NCBI RefSeq assembly: GCF_001051995.2
Contig: NZ_CP014646.1
Coordinates: forward strand, 992,001 to 1,056,000
From: Thauera humireducens
GTDB lineage: Bacteria; Pseudomonadota; Gammaproteobacteria; Burkholderiales; Rhodocyclaceae
Direction: 5' to 3'
DNA length: 64,000 nucleotides
The position numbers were made by a program, and so were the translations under genes. A model generated the notes under the pieces. It made no database searches. It was not told the DNA's origin and saw only the letters and a program-made list of their open reading frames with translations. Shown here in pieces: positions 33,875-42,875 of the stretch; the stretch's first letter is position 1, and each line of letters begins with the position of its first letter.

Positions 33875-34765
33875 TCAGTACACGATCGGATTCAGCTGCT
33901 CGTCGACAAGCGGCACGTGATAGGCCTTGAGAATGCGGTCGAGGTCCTCCTTGTGCCGATCGATCAGGGCTTCGATCTGCTTCTTCCACTCAGGCTCGCC
34001 ATAACGGACGCCCATCGCGATCTCGAAATCGAACTTGATGCCCGGTTCCGATTTCAGCGGCACCACGACGAGTTCCATGTCCTTGATCTTGTCGGCGTAG
34101 TAGGCGGCAACCGGCCCCCACAGGATCGCGACGTCGATCTTGCCCTTGAGCAGATCGTTGTCGATCATCCAGCCGGGGTAATGCTCGGCCACCACGTCGA
34201 CGGTCGCGTAGGGCACGCCCTGGTCCACCAGATCATGACGGGCCAGCCACTTCGATGCCGGCGACTTGTCGTACAGCCCGATCTTCAGCGCCTTGAGCTT
34301 GGCCGGATCGAGACGCAGGAAATCCTCGCCGGTCTTCACCTCGTCCAGCCCCTTGCCCTTGGGGAACACCAGCGCATAGGTCGAGCGGTAGTAAGGCTTG
34401 GTGCCCGACACCTGGTCGAAGCCCGCGGGTACGCCGAGCATCACGTCGCAACGGAAGTCCTCGCCGGGCAGCTTGTAGCGCAAGGTGTTGCGCACGAAGG
34501 CAAAGCGCTGCGGGTAGGAGTAGTACTTGACGGGCACGCCCAGGCTTCCCGCGAACAGTTCGGCGATGCGGTTCTCCAGCCCCTCGCCCTTCTCGTTGGA
34601 AAAGGGCATGTTCGCCGGGTCCTGGCAGACCCTGAACTCCTTGGGCGCGCTTTCGGTGGCCGACGCCGCGCCGGCACCGAACACGGCCAGCCCGGCCCCC
34701 AGCGTGACCAGCCAAACGCGCAGGTTGCGGGCGGTGTGCGACCTCGTTCGTGCGTCTGTCATCAT
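33875..34765 (-). CDS. xoxJ: XoxJ, quinoprotein-associated periplasmic binding protein
   Basis: 296 residues from ATG 34765, preceded by AGGAGG 7 bp upstream. Signal peptide about 1-37, then a type-2 periplasmic binding fold (FRVCQDPANMPFSNEKGEGLENRIAELFA). XoxJ is the partner encoded with XoxF and XoxG; its structure in methylotrophs suggests a large cleft that binds and may activate XoxF. It lies 25 bp downstream of xoxG in the standard xoxFGJ order. Confidence 0.92.
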   Translation of the reverse strand: MMTDARTRSHTARNLRVWLVTLGAGLAVFGAGAASATESAPKEFRVCQDPANMPFSNEKGEGLENRIAELFAGSLGVPVKYYSYPQRFAFVRNTLRYKLPGEDFRCDVMLGVPAGFDQVSGTKPYYRSTYALVFPKGKGLDEVKTGEDFLRLDPAKLKALKIGLYDKSPASKWLARHDLVDQGVPYATVDVVAEHYPGWMIDNDLLKGKIDVAILWGPVAAYYADKIKDMELVVVPLKSEPGIKFDFEIAMGVRYGEPEWKKQIEALIDRHKEDLDRILKAYHVPLVDEQLNPIVY

Positions 34766-34790
34766 GCGGAGACCTCCTTGTCGGCCCTCG

Positions 34791-35198
34791 TCATTCGATC
34801 GGCTGCACACGGGCGGAGGTGATCGCGCCGTCCGAGCGCCCCTTGAGATAGGCGTAGAGGTGATCGATGTTGTCCATCACCCGCGCGTCGTTCTTGAAGC
34901 TCTGCATGCCCTTGTCGAGCCGACCTTCGGTGACGGTGGTGACGAACTCCTCCTTGGTCAGCCTCTTCAGGCTCTCGATCAGCGACGGGCCGACCATGCC
35001 TTCCTGGTTCGCGCCGTGGCAGCGATCGCAGGCGGCAGCCCGCCAGGCGCGGAAACCCTTCAGCGTATCGGGGTCGACCTTGTTGCCATCGACGACCGTG
35101 TACAGCGGCTTGCCATTGTCGGCCGGCTTGGCATCCGCTGCGTGCAGCGGTACGGCGAGGGCGAGGGCGGCAAGTGCAAGGGTGTTGATCAAACGCAT
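34791..35198 (-). CDS. xoxG: XoxG, c-type cytochrome electron acceptor of XoxF
   Basis: 135 residues from ATG 35198 with GGAGGAA upstream. Signal peptide about 1-20. Single haem site CDRCH at 57-61; the probable distal Met is in KGMQSFKND near residue 98. XoxG takes electrons from reduced PQQ in XoxF in the periplasm. Slightly shorter than some XoxG proteins. It is separated from xoxF by a hairpin-rich 112-bp gap. Confidence 0.92.
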   Translation of the reverse strand: MRLINTLALAALALAVPLHAADAKPADNGKPLYTVVDGNKVDPDTLKGFRAWRAAACDRCHGANQEGMVGPSLIESLKRLTKEEFVTTVTEGRLDKGMQSFKNDARVMDNIDHLYAYLKGRSDGAITSARVQPIE

Positions 35199-35222
35199 AC
35201 GTATTCCTCCGGATGTCCGGTC

Positions 35223-35302
35223 GGGGCCCGTGCAGGCCCCGCCGGCATGCAAGCGGGGAGCGGCGCCCCCGCGGGCGCTGCGGCGGACCGGAGTCCGCCG
35301 CA
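35223..35302 (-). terminator. Three consecutive hairpins between xoxF and xoxG
   Basis: In the minus-strand transcript order: a 10-bp perfect stem with a 4-base loop (35279-35302), a 6-bp stem (35263-35278) and a 6-bp stem (35223-35240). None is followed by a T-tract. They begin 9 bp after the xoxF stop and probably act as attenuators or 3'-end stabilisers that give more xoxF than xoxG mRNA. Confidence 0.65.
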
Positions 35303-35310
35303 ATCAGGGC

Positions 35311-37146
35311 TCAGTCGGGCAGGGCGAAGACGGTCAGCGACCCACCCAGCTCGGTGTATTGGCTCAGTTCGCGATAGCCGCCCACCGCACCCAGGCCATC
35401 GGTGTCCTTCTCGAGACTGGCCGCCATGCCGATACCGGCCCAGCCGCCGATGCCCGAGAACACGCCGAGGTACTGCTTGCCCTTGTGTTCATAGCTGAAC
35501 ACGTTGCCGATGATCCCGGACGGGGTCTTGAACTTGAACAGTTCCTTCGTGATGTCCTTGGCATCGACGCACTTCAGGTAGCCTTCCAGCGTGCCGTAGC
35601 ACGAGATGCCGCCCGCAGTGTTGAGCACGCCGCTCCACACCGAGAACTTCTCGGACTTGGACTGCACGATCTTGCCCGCGCTCGCATCCCAGGTGATGAA
35701 GTTGCCCATGCCGCCGTGGCTGTCCGGTGCGGGGAACATCGACAGCGTGGCGCCGACATAGGGCTGGCCGGCGACGTAATCGACCTCGAACGGCTCGTAG
35801 TCCATGCAGACGTGGTTGGTCGGCACGTAGAACAGCTTGGTGTTCGGGTCGAAGGCTGCGGGCTGCTGGTCCTTGGTGCCCAGTGCAGCGGGACAGATGC
35901 CCTTCACGTTGACGTCCGGGCCGTGTTCCGGGTTGGTGTGCTTGGACGTGGAGTACTTGGCGACCACCTGAGGCCGGCCGGTCTTCATGTCGACGTGCGA
36001 GGCCCAGTTCACCTTCGGGTCGTACTTCTCTGCCACCAGCAGTTCGCCGGTCACGCGGTCCAGCGTGTAGGCGAAGCCGTTGCGGTCGAAGTGCACCAGC
36101 GCCTTGGTCGGCTTGCCCTTGACGTCGATGTCGGCAAGGATCATTTCATTGACGCCGTCGAAGTCCCACTCGTCGTGCGGCGTCATCTGATAGACCCACT
36201 TCGCAACGCCGGTGTCGAGGTCGCGGGCGAAGATGGTCATCGACCACTTGTTGTCACCCGGACGTTGCGTCGGGTTCCAGGTCGAGGGGTTGCCGGTGCC
36301 GTAATAGACCATGTTGGTGGCCTTGTCGTAGCTGAACCAGCCCCAGGTCGTGCCACCGCCGGTCTTCCACTGGTCGCCCTGCCAGGTCTTCAGCGACGAA
36401 TCCTTGCCGACCGGCGCCATCTTGCCGTCCGTCCAGGTCATCGTCTTCTCGGGGTCCATCAGCATTTCGGCGTCGGGCCCCGTGCTGTAGCCCTTCCAGA
36501 CCTGCTTGCCGGTGTTGATGTCGTAGGCGGCGAGGAAGCCGCGCACGCCCCACTCACCACCCGAGATGCCGGTAATGACCTTGTTGCCGAACACATGGGG
36601 CGCCTGGGTATTGACCGCGCCCAGCTTCGGATCGCCATTGACCACGCTCCACAGCACCTTGCCGGACTTGGCGTCGAGCGCGAGCAGGGTGGAGTCCGCC
36701 TGCTGCAGGAAGATCTTGCCTTCGGCGTAGGCCAGGCCGCGATAGACGGTATCGCAGCACATCTGCGAGATCACGAACGGGTCCTGCTTGGGTTCGTACC
36801 GCCATACGATCTTCTGCGTGTCGAGATCGATCGCGAAGACCTTGTTGGGGAAGGGCGAATGCACGTACATCATGCCGTCGATGACGAGCGGCGAGCCTTC
36901 ATGGCCGCGCAGCACGCCGGTGGAGAACATCCACGCGACCTGCATCTTGCCCACGTTGTCCTTGTTGATCTGGTTGAGCTTGCTGTACCGCTGGTTGAAC
37001 ATGTCGCCGGCTTGCGCCGCCCAGTTCTTCGGGTTGGCCATCTTGCTTTCGAGGTCGGCGTTCGCCAGTGCGAGTCCCGGCATTGCGAGCAGAAGTGCAG
37101 CGATCAGCGCCGGACTGCGCCGGGCAGGAATCCCTAGTTGCTTCAT
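35311..37146 (-). CDS. xoxF: Lanthanide-dependent PQQ methanol dehydrogenase XoxF
   Basis: 611-residue periplasmic quinoprotein starting at ATG 37146 (GAGGAG upstream); the frame is open upstream but the signal peptide starts here (about 1-24). Eight-bladed propeller repeats, the adjacent-Cys disulfide QMCCDTV, and the catalytic region [13 protein letters not shown]328 is the catalytic Asp; D330, two residues on, is the extra Asp that coordinates the lanthanide, where calcium-dependent MxaF has Ala. It oxidises methanol (XoxF can carry this to formaldehyde or formate). First gene of xoxFGJ and expressed from a sigma-54 promoter. Confidence 0.96.
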   Translation of the reverse strand: MKQLGIPARRSPALIAALLLAMPGLALANADLESKMANPKNWAAQAGDMFNQRYSKLNQINKDNVGKMQVAWMFSTGVLRGHEGSPLVIDGMMYVHSPFPNKVFAIDLDTQKIVWRYEPKQDPFVISQMCCDTVYRGLAYAEGKIFLQQADSTLLALDAKSGKVLWSVVNGDPKLGAVNTQAPHVFGNKVITGISGGEWGVRGFLAAYDINTGKQVWKGYSTGPDAEMLMDPEKTMTWTDGKMAPVGKDSSLKTWQGDQWKTGGGTTWGWFSYDKATNMVYYGTGNPSTWNPTQRPGDNKWSMTIFARDLDTGVAKWVYQMTPHDEWDFDGVNEMILADIDVKGKPTKALVHFDRNGFAYTLDRVTGELLVAEKYDPKVNWASHVDMKTGRPQVVAKYSTSKHTNPEHGPDVNVKGICPAALGTKDQQPAAFDPNTKLFYVPTNHVCMDYEPFEVDYVAGQPYVGATLSMFPAPDSHGGMGNFITWDASAGKIVQSKSEKFSVWSGVLNTAGGISCYGTLEGYLKCVDAKDITKELFKFKTPSGIIGNVFSYEHKGKQYLGVFSGIGGWAGIGMAASLEKDTDGLGAVGGYRELSQYTELGGSLTVFALPD

Positions 37147-37254
37147 TTTTGTCTCCTCGTTTATTTGACGTTTTGCGCTCGCCACCTTGAAGGCCCGAGA
37201 CCCGCCGCGCATGCGGGGCCGGTGCGACCAGTCATTCCGGCGTACCCCGTCCGA

Positions 37255-37270
37255 TGCAAAGCACGTGCCA
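37255..37270 (-). promoter_or_regulatory. Perfect sigma-54 promoter of xoxF
   Basis: Read on the minus strand, TGGCACGTGCTTTGCA matches TGGCACG-N4-TTGCW exactly with standard spacing. The C of the -12 element is at 37256, so transcription should start near 37244, giving a leader of about 98 bases before xoxF. The 286-bp gap to the divergent ATP-grasp gene leaves room for an activator site upstream. Confidence 0.85.
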
Positions 37271-37432
37271 ACTGTCACTAAGCAGTAAGATTCGGGCCCG
37301 GCGGACCGTCCGCGGGGTTCTGGCCCCCCACCCGGCCTATGCGAGCGGATGTGATTTTTCGCACGGACAGACCATGCCGGTCATGCGTGTTGCAATACGG
37401 TTCAAGTGCTTCGTTTTGACACAGGAGTCACG

Positions 37433-38647
37433 ATGTCCCCGTCGCGGCAAGCCTTTTCAACGCTCGAACCGGCCGTCCCCCTCGCGGCCGGCGGATCGCC
37501 CGACCGACCGACCCTCGTGATCGCTGCGACGTCTGCGAGACTGCTTGCCGAGGCGGCACGGGCGTCGGGGTTCGAGGTGATCGCCATTGACGTCTTCGGC
37601 GACGTGGATACGCGCGCGGCGGCACGGACATGGATGCCGCTCGGCATCCCCGGCCGCCTGGCGCCGGAGGAGGGCAGGCTCGTCGCCGCGCTGCGGCAGT
37701 GCGCCACGCCACCGCGGCCCGTCGGCTGGATCGCGGGCAGCGGCTTCGAATCGGCACCCGGGTTGCTCGCCACCGGTGCGGGGGTGCTGCCGCTGCTCGG
37801 CAACCTGCCGGGCACGGTCACGCAGGTGCGTGACCCGGATGACTTCTTCGCTGCCCTGCATCGGCTCGGCATTCCGGCGCCCGAGATCTCACTGGCGCTG
37901 CCTGCGGATCCAGTCGGCTGGCTGTTCAAGGACGCCCATGCCTGCGGCGGCTGGCACATCCGTCCCGCCGGGCGGGCGCCCGCCGGGCGAGGCCCCGGCG
38001 CCTACTTCCAGCGCGAGGAGGCGGGCACTGCGATGTCGGCGCTCTTCCTCGCGAATGGGGCATCCGCCCTCATCATCGGCTTCGCCCGTCAGATCGTGGC
38101 CCCGCTCGGGCGACGCCCCTATGTCTATCGGGGGTGCGTCGGCCCGGTGACGCTCCCGCCGCCGCATGCGGGACAGGTCGCCAATGCCGTGAGCGCACTG
38201 ACCCGCCATTACGGACTGCGCGGCCTCAACGGCATCGACTTCCTGTTCGGAGCGGACGGAATCCGGGTGCTGGAACTCAATCCGCGGCCCACGGCCAGCC
38301 TTGCCCTGTTCAACGACGTGCTCGCAGGTGGCCTGCTGGCGGCGCATGTCGATGCCTGCCTTCACGGACACCTGCCCGCCGCGGACGCTCTCTCGCCCTC
38401 GACGCGGGTGCGCGGCAGCGAAGTGGTCTTCGCCCCGAGACGGGGAAGGGTCACGCCGGCGCTGGCGGACTGGCTCGCGGCGCAAGCGGATTGCCACGAC
38501 CTGCCGGCCGCAGGCACGCCCGTTGCGCGCCACGATCCGATGTGCTCGATCACCTGCGAAGGGTCGGCGCCCGAAGAGGTCCGGGCGAGGCTGAGCGCGC
38601 GATGCGAGGCGATCCTGTCGCAACTGAACCGTGCCGCGCCCACGTGA
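37433..38647 (+). CDS. ATP-grasp family protein of H4MPT cluster
   Basis: 404 residues from ATG 37433 with CAGGAG upstream; a frame extension to 37406 is unlikely. N-terminal Rossmann-like region (TLVIAATSARLLAEAARASGFEV), ATP-binding lysine in WLFKDAHACGGWHI, and metal-binding ELNPRPTASLAL near the end of the grasp domain. Such ATP-grasp proteins occur in bacterial H4MPT gene clusters (OrfY-type) with no proven reaction; ligation of a carboxylate in H4MPT or methylofuran side-chain synthesis is likely. It is the first plus-strand gene, divergent from xoxF. Confidence 0.75.
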   Translation: MSPSRQAFSTLEPAVPLAAGGSPDRPTLVIAATSARLLAEAARASGFEVIAIDVFGDVDTRAAARTWMPLGIPGRLAPEEGRLVAALRQCATPPRPVGWIAGSGFESAPGLLATGAGVLPLLGNLPGTVTQVRDPDDFFAALHRLGIPAPEISLALPADPVGWLFKDAHACGGWHIRPAGRAPAGRGPGAYFQREEAGTAMSALFLANGASALIIGFARQIVAPLGRRPYVYRGCVGPVTLPPPHAGQVANAVSALTRHYGLRGLNGIDFLFGADGIRVLELNPRPTASLALFNDVLAGGLLAAHVDACLHGHLPAADALSPSTRVRGSEVVFAPRRGRVTPALADWLAAQADCHDLPAAGTPVARHDPMCSITCEGSAPEEVRARLSARCEAILSQLNRAAPT

Positions 38648-38759
38648 GCACTCACACCATCACCTCTGGCACCGAAGCTGCATGCAGGTGGCCTGCGCAG
38701 CCACGCCATCCCGTCGCGCACCCCGCGCCCATCCCCCCATCACCGCCGCGAGGCAGGAT

Positions 38760-39710
38760 TTGAGCAACACGACGACACCGCCGTCCGCCACCGCTTTCCC
38801 GCATGCAGCCGAGGCTTTCCTGTGGGCCTGCTTCATGGACGTCGCCACCCTCAAGCCCGGCAACGTCAGCCTGCAGTCGGCCGGACACGACATGCAGGCA
38901 CAGCAGTTCCTCGACAGTGCCCGCGCCAGCATGGCCGGGCTTTTCGCCGAGGCTGCCGGTGTCGGCGCGCGGGTGCACGCCGCCGTGCGGGCCACGCGCG
39001 CCGTGGCGGGCTGCAACACCAACCTCGGCATCCTGTTGCTGTGCGCACCGCTGGCACGCGCCGCACAACGCGCCAGCGCGGGCGGCGAGGCCCCACTCAA
39101 GGCCGCACTGGACGACACCCTCGCCGCGCTCGACCTCGACGATGCCCGCGAAGCCTTCGCTGCGATCGCGCATGCCAACCCCGGCGGACTGGGTGAAGTC
39201 GGCCCGCAGGACGTCCGCGCTCAGCCCAGCGTCGATCTGCGGGCCGCCATGTGCCTCGCCGCGCACCGCGACCGCATCGCCGCGCAGTACGCGGACGGCT
39301 ACCGTGACATCTGGCGTGCGCTAGGCGATTTCCGCCAGCCGGCTGGGGCCCCCGACCTGTCGCGCCGCATCCAGCGCCTCTATCTTGCGCTGCTCGCCCG
39401 ACACCCCGATTCGCACATCGCCCGCAAGTACGGCGAAGAGACGGCGGCCGACGTCAGCACCTCCGCCGCCGCGGCGCTTGCGCGCCTCGATGGGCACGCG
39501 CACGACGCGGGACACCCTGGCCATCAGGACGAACTCGACGCCATGCTGCAGGCGTGGGACGCCAGCCTCAAGGCCGCAGGCCTGAACCCGGGCACGACGG
39601 CCGATCTGACCGTGTGTGTGCTGTTCGTCGCCGCCTTGCTCGAGCCGTCGATCATGCTTTCCGCATCCACGGCGGCAGGCTTGACGTCCCAGTGGCCCGG
39701 AGCTTGCTAG
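38760..39710 (+). CDS. CitG/MdcB-like triphosphoribosyl-dephospho-CoA synthase family protein
   Basis: 316 residues from TTG 38760 (AGGCAGGA nearby); no ATG fits before the conserved AFLWACFMDVATLKPGNVS, the counterpart of the LTPKPGLVD motif in CitG. Conserved later block HPDSHIARKYG. This is the Orf5-type protein of bacterial H4MPT clusters; by family it may transfer a ribosyl-phosphate unit from a nucleotide. The reaction in H4MPT synthesis is not established. Start codon is uncertain. Confidence 0.78.
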   Translation: MSNTTTPPSATAFPHAAEAFLWACFMDVATLKPGNVSLQSAGHDMQAQQFLDSARASMAGLFAEAAGVGARVHAAVRATRAVAGCNTNLGILLLCAPLARAAQRASAGGEAPLKAALDDTLAALDLDDAREAFAAIAHANPGGLGEVGPQDVRAQPSVDLRAAMCLAAHRDRIAAQYADGYRDIWRALGDFRQPAGAPDLSRRIQRLYLALLARHPDSHIARKYGEETAADVSTSAAAALARLDGHAHDAGHPGHQDELDAMLQAWDASLKAAGLNPGTTADLTVCVLFVAALLEPSIMLSASTAAGLTSQWPGAC

Positions 39711-39807
39711 AAGCGGGTATCCCGCGTGCCCGGGCGGTCTGTACTTGCGACATACCGTCGACCGCGACGCGCCCTCCCATCAATCCCAGATGCGTGACCA
39801 GCGAGCG

Positions 39808-40857
39808 ATGTCCAATCTAGCCGATGTATTCTCCGCCCCCGACCTGCGCATGACGTCTTCCCACTCTGCCGCGACAGCCTCCGTCACCGTCGATGCACCG
39901 TCGCGGCTGCATCTCGGTTTTCTCGACCCGAGCGGCAGCCTGGGGCGGCGCTTCGCCAGTCTCGGCATGGTGATCGACGGTTTCGACACCTGTGTCGAGA
40001 TGCGTGCCGCAGACCGGAACACGGTCAGCGTGGCGTCCCACCTCGCGGCGAACGTGGCCGGCCCGGCGCAGGAGCGCATGACGCGTTACCTGGCCGTGCT
40101 GCAGCGCGAGACCGGCCGGCACGCGCCCGCATCGCTGCAACTGCAGGCCACGCCACCTGCACATTCCGGTTTCGGCTCCGGCACCCAGCTTGCGCTGGCC
40201 TGCGGCCGCGCGTTCTGCCGCTTCCACGGTCTCGACCCGAGCACCCGCGCGCTGGCCGCGATGCTGGGCCGTGGCGAGCGCTCGGGCGTCGGGCTGGCGG
40301 GGTTCGATCAGGGCGGGCTCCTGCTCGATGGCGGCCCCGGCGCCGATGGAACGGTCGCCCCGCTGATCTCGCGCATCGCCTTCCCCGAGGCCTGGCGGGT
40401 CCTGCTGCTGCTCGACGACCGCATCGACGGCCTGTCGGGCCAGGCCGAGCGCGTGGCGATGGAGCGCCTCCCGCCGTTCCCCCGCAGCCTCGCCGCCGAT
40501 CTTTGCCATCAGGTCCTGATGCGCGTGCTGCCCGGCGCGCTGGAAGGCGTGTTCGAGCCCTTCGCCGAAGGCGTTTCCGCGCTGCAACGGCTGATCGGCG
40601 ATTACTTCGCCCCCGCCCAGGGCGGCTCGATGTACACCAGCGCGGCGGTCGGTCGTGCGCTGGAGTGGGTACGCGCCCACCATCAGGCCGGCATCGGCCA
40701 GAGCTCATGGGGGCCGACCGGCTTCGCGATCGTGCGCAGCGCCGACGAGGCCGAATCCATCCTCGGTGGCATGCGGGCCGCCGGCGTGCTCGACCCTGCA
40801 TTGCGCGCCGTGGTCGTGCGTGGCCGCAATCGCGGCGCAACCCTCCGCCAATCCTGA
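39808..40857 (+). CDS. mptG: Beta-ribofuranosylaminobenzene 5'-phosphate synthase
   Basis: 349 residues from ATG 39808; ATG 39850 is a close alternative and 39745 a less likely one. GHMP-kinase-like fold with VTVDAPSRLHLGFLDPSGSLGRRFASLGMVI and the glycine-rich PPAHSGFGSGTQLALA. The enzyme condenses p-aminobenzoate with PRPP, losing CO2 and PPi, the committing step of methanopterin synthesis. The pabBC fusion at 57895 can supply the p-aminobenzoate. Confidence 0.9.
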   Translation: MSNLADVFSAPDLRMTSSHSAATASVTVDAPSRLHLGFLDPSGSLGRRFASLGMVIDGFDTCVEMRAADRNTVSVASHLAANVAGPAQERMTRYLAVLQRETGRHAPASLQLQATPPAHSGFGSGTQLALACGRAFCRFHGLDPSTRALAAMLGRGERSGVGLAGFDQGGLLLDGGPGADGTVAPLISRIAFPEAWRVLLLLDDRIDGLSGQAERVAMERLPPFPRSLAADLCHQVLMRVLPGALEGVFEPFAEGVSALQRLIGDYFAPAQGGSMYTSAAVGRALEWVRAHHQAGIGQSSWGPTGFAIVRSADEAESILGGMRAAGVLDPALRAVVVRGRNRGATLRQS

Positions 40858-40939
40858 CTTCGGGCGCGCTTGAACCCCGCAGCGCGGGGCCCTGCGCGGA
40901 CATCCCCACCCACCCCCTCAATTCCGGAAGCGAGAACTC

Positions 40940-41857
40940 ATGGACCAACGCCCCTTCATCCTGCACATGTTCACCCCCGGCAAGCAGATGAGTCCGTTCG
41001 ACATCAACATGGCGGTCGATGCCGGCTACAACGTGGTCGTGCCGTACTGCGGCGTCACCGCCGGGGAGATCACCGGCCTGACACAGGACGCGATCTTCTC
41101 GCGCGGTTCCAAGGGCGTCAGGGCCACCGGCATCTTCATCGGCGGGCGCGACGTGATGCTCGCCGCCGACATGCTGGACACGGCGCGCAAGGCCATGGTG
41201 CCGCCGTTCGAGGTGTCGGTGATCGCAGACCCGAGCGGCTCGTACACGACGGCCGCCGCGCTCGTCGCCTGCGTCGAGGAACAGCTGCGCAAGGCCCACG
41301 ACACCGATTTCGCCGGCAAGCGGGTACTGATCCTCGGCGGTACGGGCACGGTCGGCCGCATCGCCGGCGTGCTGGCAGCCGCGCTGGGTGCCGAGGTCAC
41401 GCTGGCCAGCCACCGCGACGGCGCAGCCGCAGAGCAGTCCGCCGCGGACACCGGACTGCGCTTCGGCTGCACCCTGAACGGGGCCGGACTGGCCGACGCT
41501 GCGATGCGTGCAGCCGCACTGGCGCAGGCCGATGTCGTGCTCGCCACCGCAGCCGCCGGCGTGCAGGTCGTCAGCGCGGACGAGCGCGCCGGGGCAGGGC
41601 GTCTGCTGGTCGCCGCCGACGTCAATGCCGTGCCGCCCGAAGGCATCGCCGGCGTCGGCGTGATGGACGACGGCAAGCCCTTGCCCGAGGGCAAGGGCGT
41701 CGGCATCGGGGCGCTGGCGGTCGGCAACGTGAAGTACCAGGTCGAGCACCGCCTGCTGGTCGCCATGCGCAATGCCGACAAGCCGCTCTACCTCGGTTTC
41801 CGCGAGGCCTTCGACAAGGCGCGCGAGATCATCACCGAAAAACGGGCCAAGGCTTGA
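40940..41857 (+). CDS. mtdB: NAD(P)-dependent methylene-H4MPT dehydrogenase
   Basis: 305 residues. Oxidises methylene-H4MPT to methenyl-H4MPT with NAD(P)+. N-terminal RPFILHMFTPGKQMSPFDINMAVDAGY and the Rossmann dinucleotide motif VLILGGTGTVGRIAGVLAAALGA (about 130-152) are typical of the MtdA/MtdB family; position beside mch favours MtdB over MtdA. It is followed by mch after 10 bp and likely co-transcribed with it. Confidence 0.93.
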   Translation: MDQRPFILHMFTPGKQMSPFDINMAVDAGYNVVVPYCGVTAGEITGLTQDAIFSRGSKGVRATGIFIGGRDVMLAADMLDTARKAMVPPFEVSVIADPSGSYTTAAALVACVEEQLRKAHDTDFAGKRVLILGGTGTVGRIAGVLAAALGAEVTLASHRDGAAAEQSAADTGLRFGCTLNGAGLADAAMRAAALAQADVVLATAAAGVQVVSADERAGAGRLLVAADVNAVPPEGIAGVGVMDDGKPLPEGKGVGIGALAVGNVKYQVEHRLLVAMRNADKPLYLGFREAFDKAREIITEKRAKA

Positions 41858-41867
41858 GGAGGGCAGG

Positions 41868-42875
41868 ATGAGCGAACACGCGCCCGTGCTGGCCGACAGC
41901 CCCTTCAGCATCAACACCCTGGCCGCCGCGCAGGTCGACGACCTGCTGGCCCGGGCCGACGCATTCGGCCTCGCCATCGAACGCTTGGACAGCGGCGTGA
42001 CCCTGATCGACGGCGGCATCGACGTGCGCGGCAGCACCGCGGCCGGCGTCGCGGTCGGCGCCATCTGCATGGGCAGCCTCGGCGAAGTCCGCCTATCCGT
42101 CCGGCCGGAAGCGGACTGGCCGACCTGGATCGAGGTCGCCAGCGCGCAACCGGTGCTGGCCTGCCTGGGCAGCCAGTACGCGGGCTGGAGCCTGTCGGCC
42201 AGCAAGGAAGAGGCAGGCGGCCGCAAGTTCTTCTCACTCGGCTCCGGCCCGGCTCGGGCGCTGGCCTGCCGCGAAGACCTGTTCGCCGAGCTCGGCTATC
42301 GCGACCGCGCCGAACGCGGCGTGCTGGTGCTCGAGGTGGACCGCCGGCCGCCGCAGGTCGTCATCGACAAGATCCTGCGCGACTGCGGCCTCGCGCCCGA
42401 AGCACTGACGCTGATCCTGACGCCGACCACCAGCCTGGCGGGCAGCACCCAGGTCGTCGCGCGGGTGCTGGAAGTGGCGATGCACAAGGCGCACGATCTG
42501 GGCTTCGCGCTCGGCGACATCGTCGAAGGCAGCGCCTGCGCGCCCCTGCCGGCGCCCAGCCCCGACGGCGGCATCGCAATGGGCCGCACCAACGACGCCA
42601 TCCTCTACGGCGGCCGTGTCCAGCTCGCCGTCAGTGGCAGCGACGAGGCCGCGCAGCGGCTGGCAAAGGCGCTGCCGTCCTCGAACTCGCGCGACTACGG
42701 CCGCTCCTTCGCCGACATCTTTCGCGACTACGAATACGACTTCTACAAGATCGACCCGGCGCTGTTCGCCCCCGCCGAAGTGTGGGTCAGCAACCTCGAC
42801 TCGGGCCGCAGCTGGCACGCGGGGGCGATCGACATGGCGCTGCTGCGCAGCCTGTGGCTGGAGGTCGATGCATGA
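41868..42875 (+). CDS. mch: Methenyl-H4MPT cyclohydrolase
   Basis: 335 residues, ATG with AGGAGGGCAGG upstream. Converts methenyl-H4MPT to N5-formyl-H4MPT. Family segments: SINTLAAAQVDDLLARADAFG, GSLGEVRLSVRPEADWP, PTTSLAGSTQVVARVLE, MGRTNDAILYGGRV. Cytoplasmic, full length. The stop overlaps the next start (ATGA). Confidence 0.95.
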   Translation: MSEHAPVLADSPFSINTLAAAQVDDLLARADAFGLAIERLDSGVTLIDGGIDVRGSTAAGVAVGAICMGSLGEVRLSVRPEADWPTWIEVASAQPVLACLGSQYAGWSLSASKEEAGGRKFFSLGSGPARALACREDLFAELGYRDRAERGVLVLEVDRRPPQVVIDKILRDCGLAPEALTLILTPTTSLAGSTQVVARVLEVAMHKAHDLGFALGDIVEGSACAPLPAPSPDGGIAMGRTNDAILYGGRVQLAVSGSDEAAQRLAKALPSSNSRDYGRSFADIFRDYEYDFYKIDPALFAPAEVWVSNLDSGRSWHAGAIDMALLRSLWLEVDA

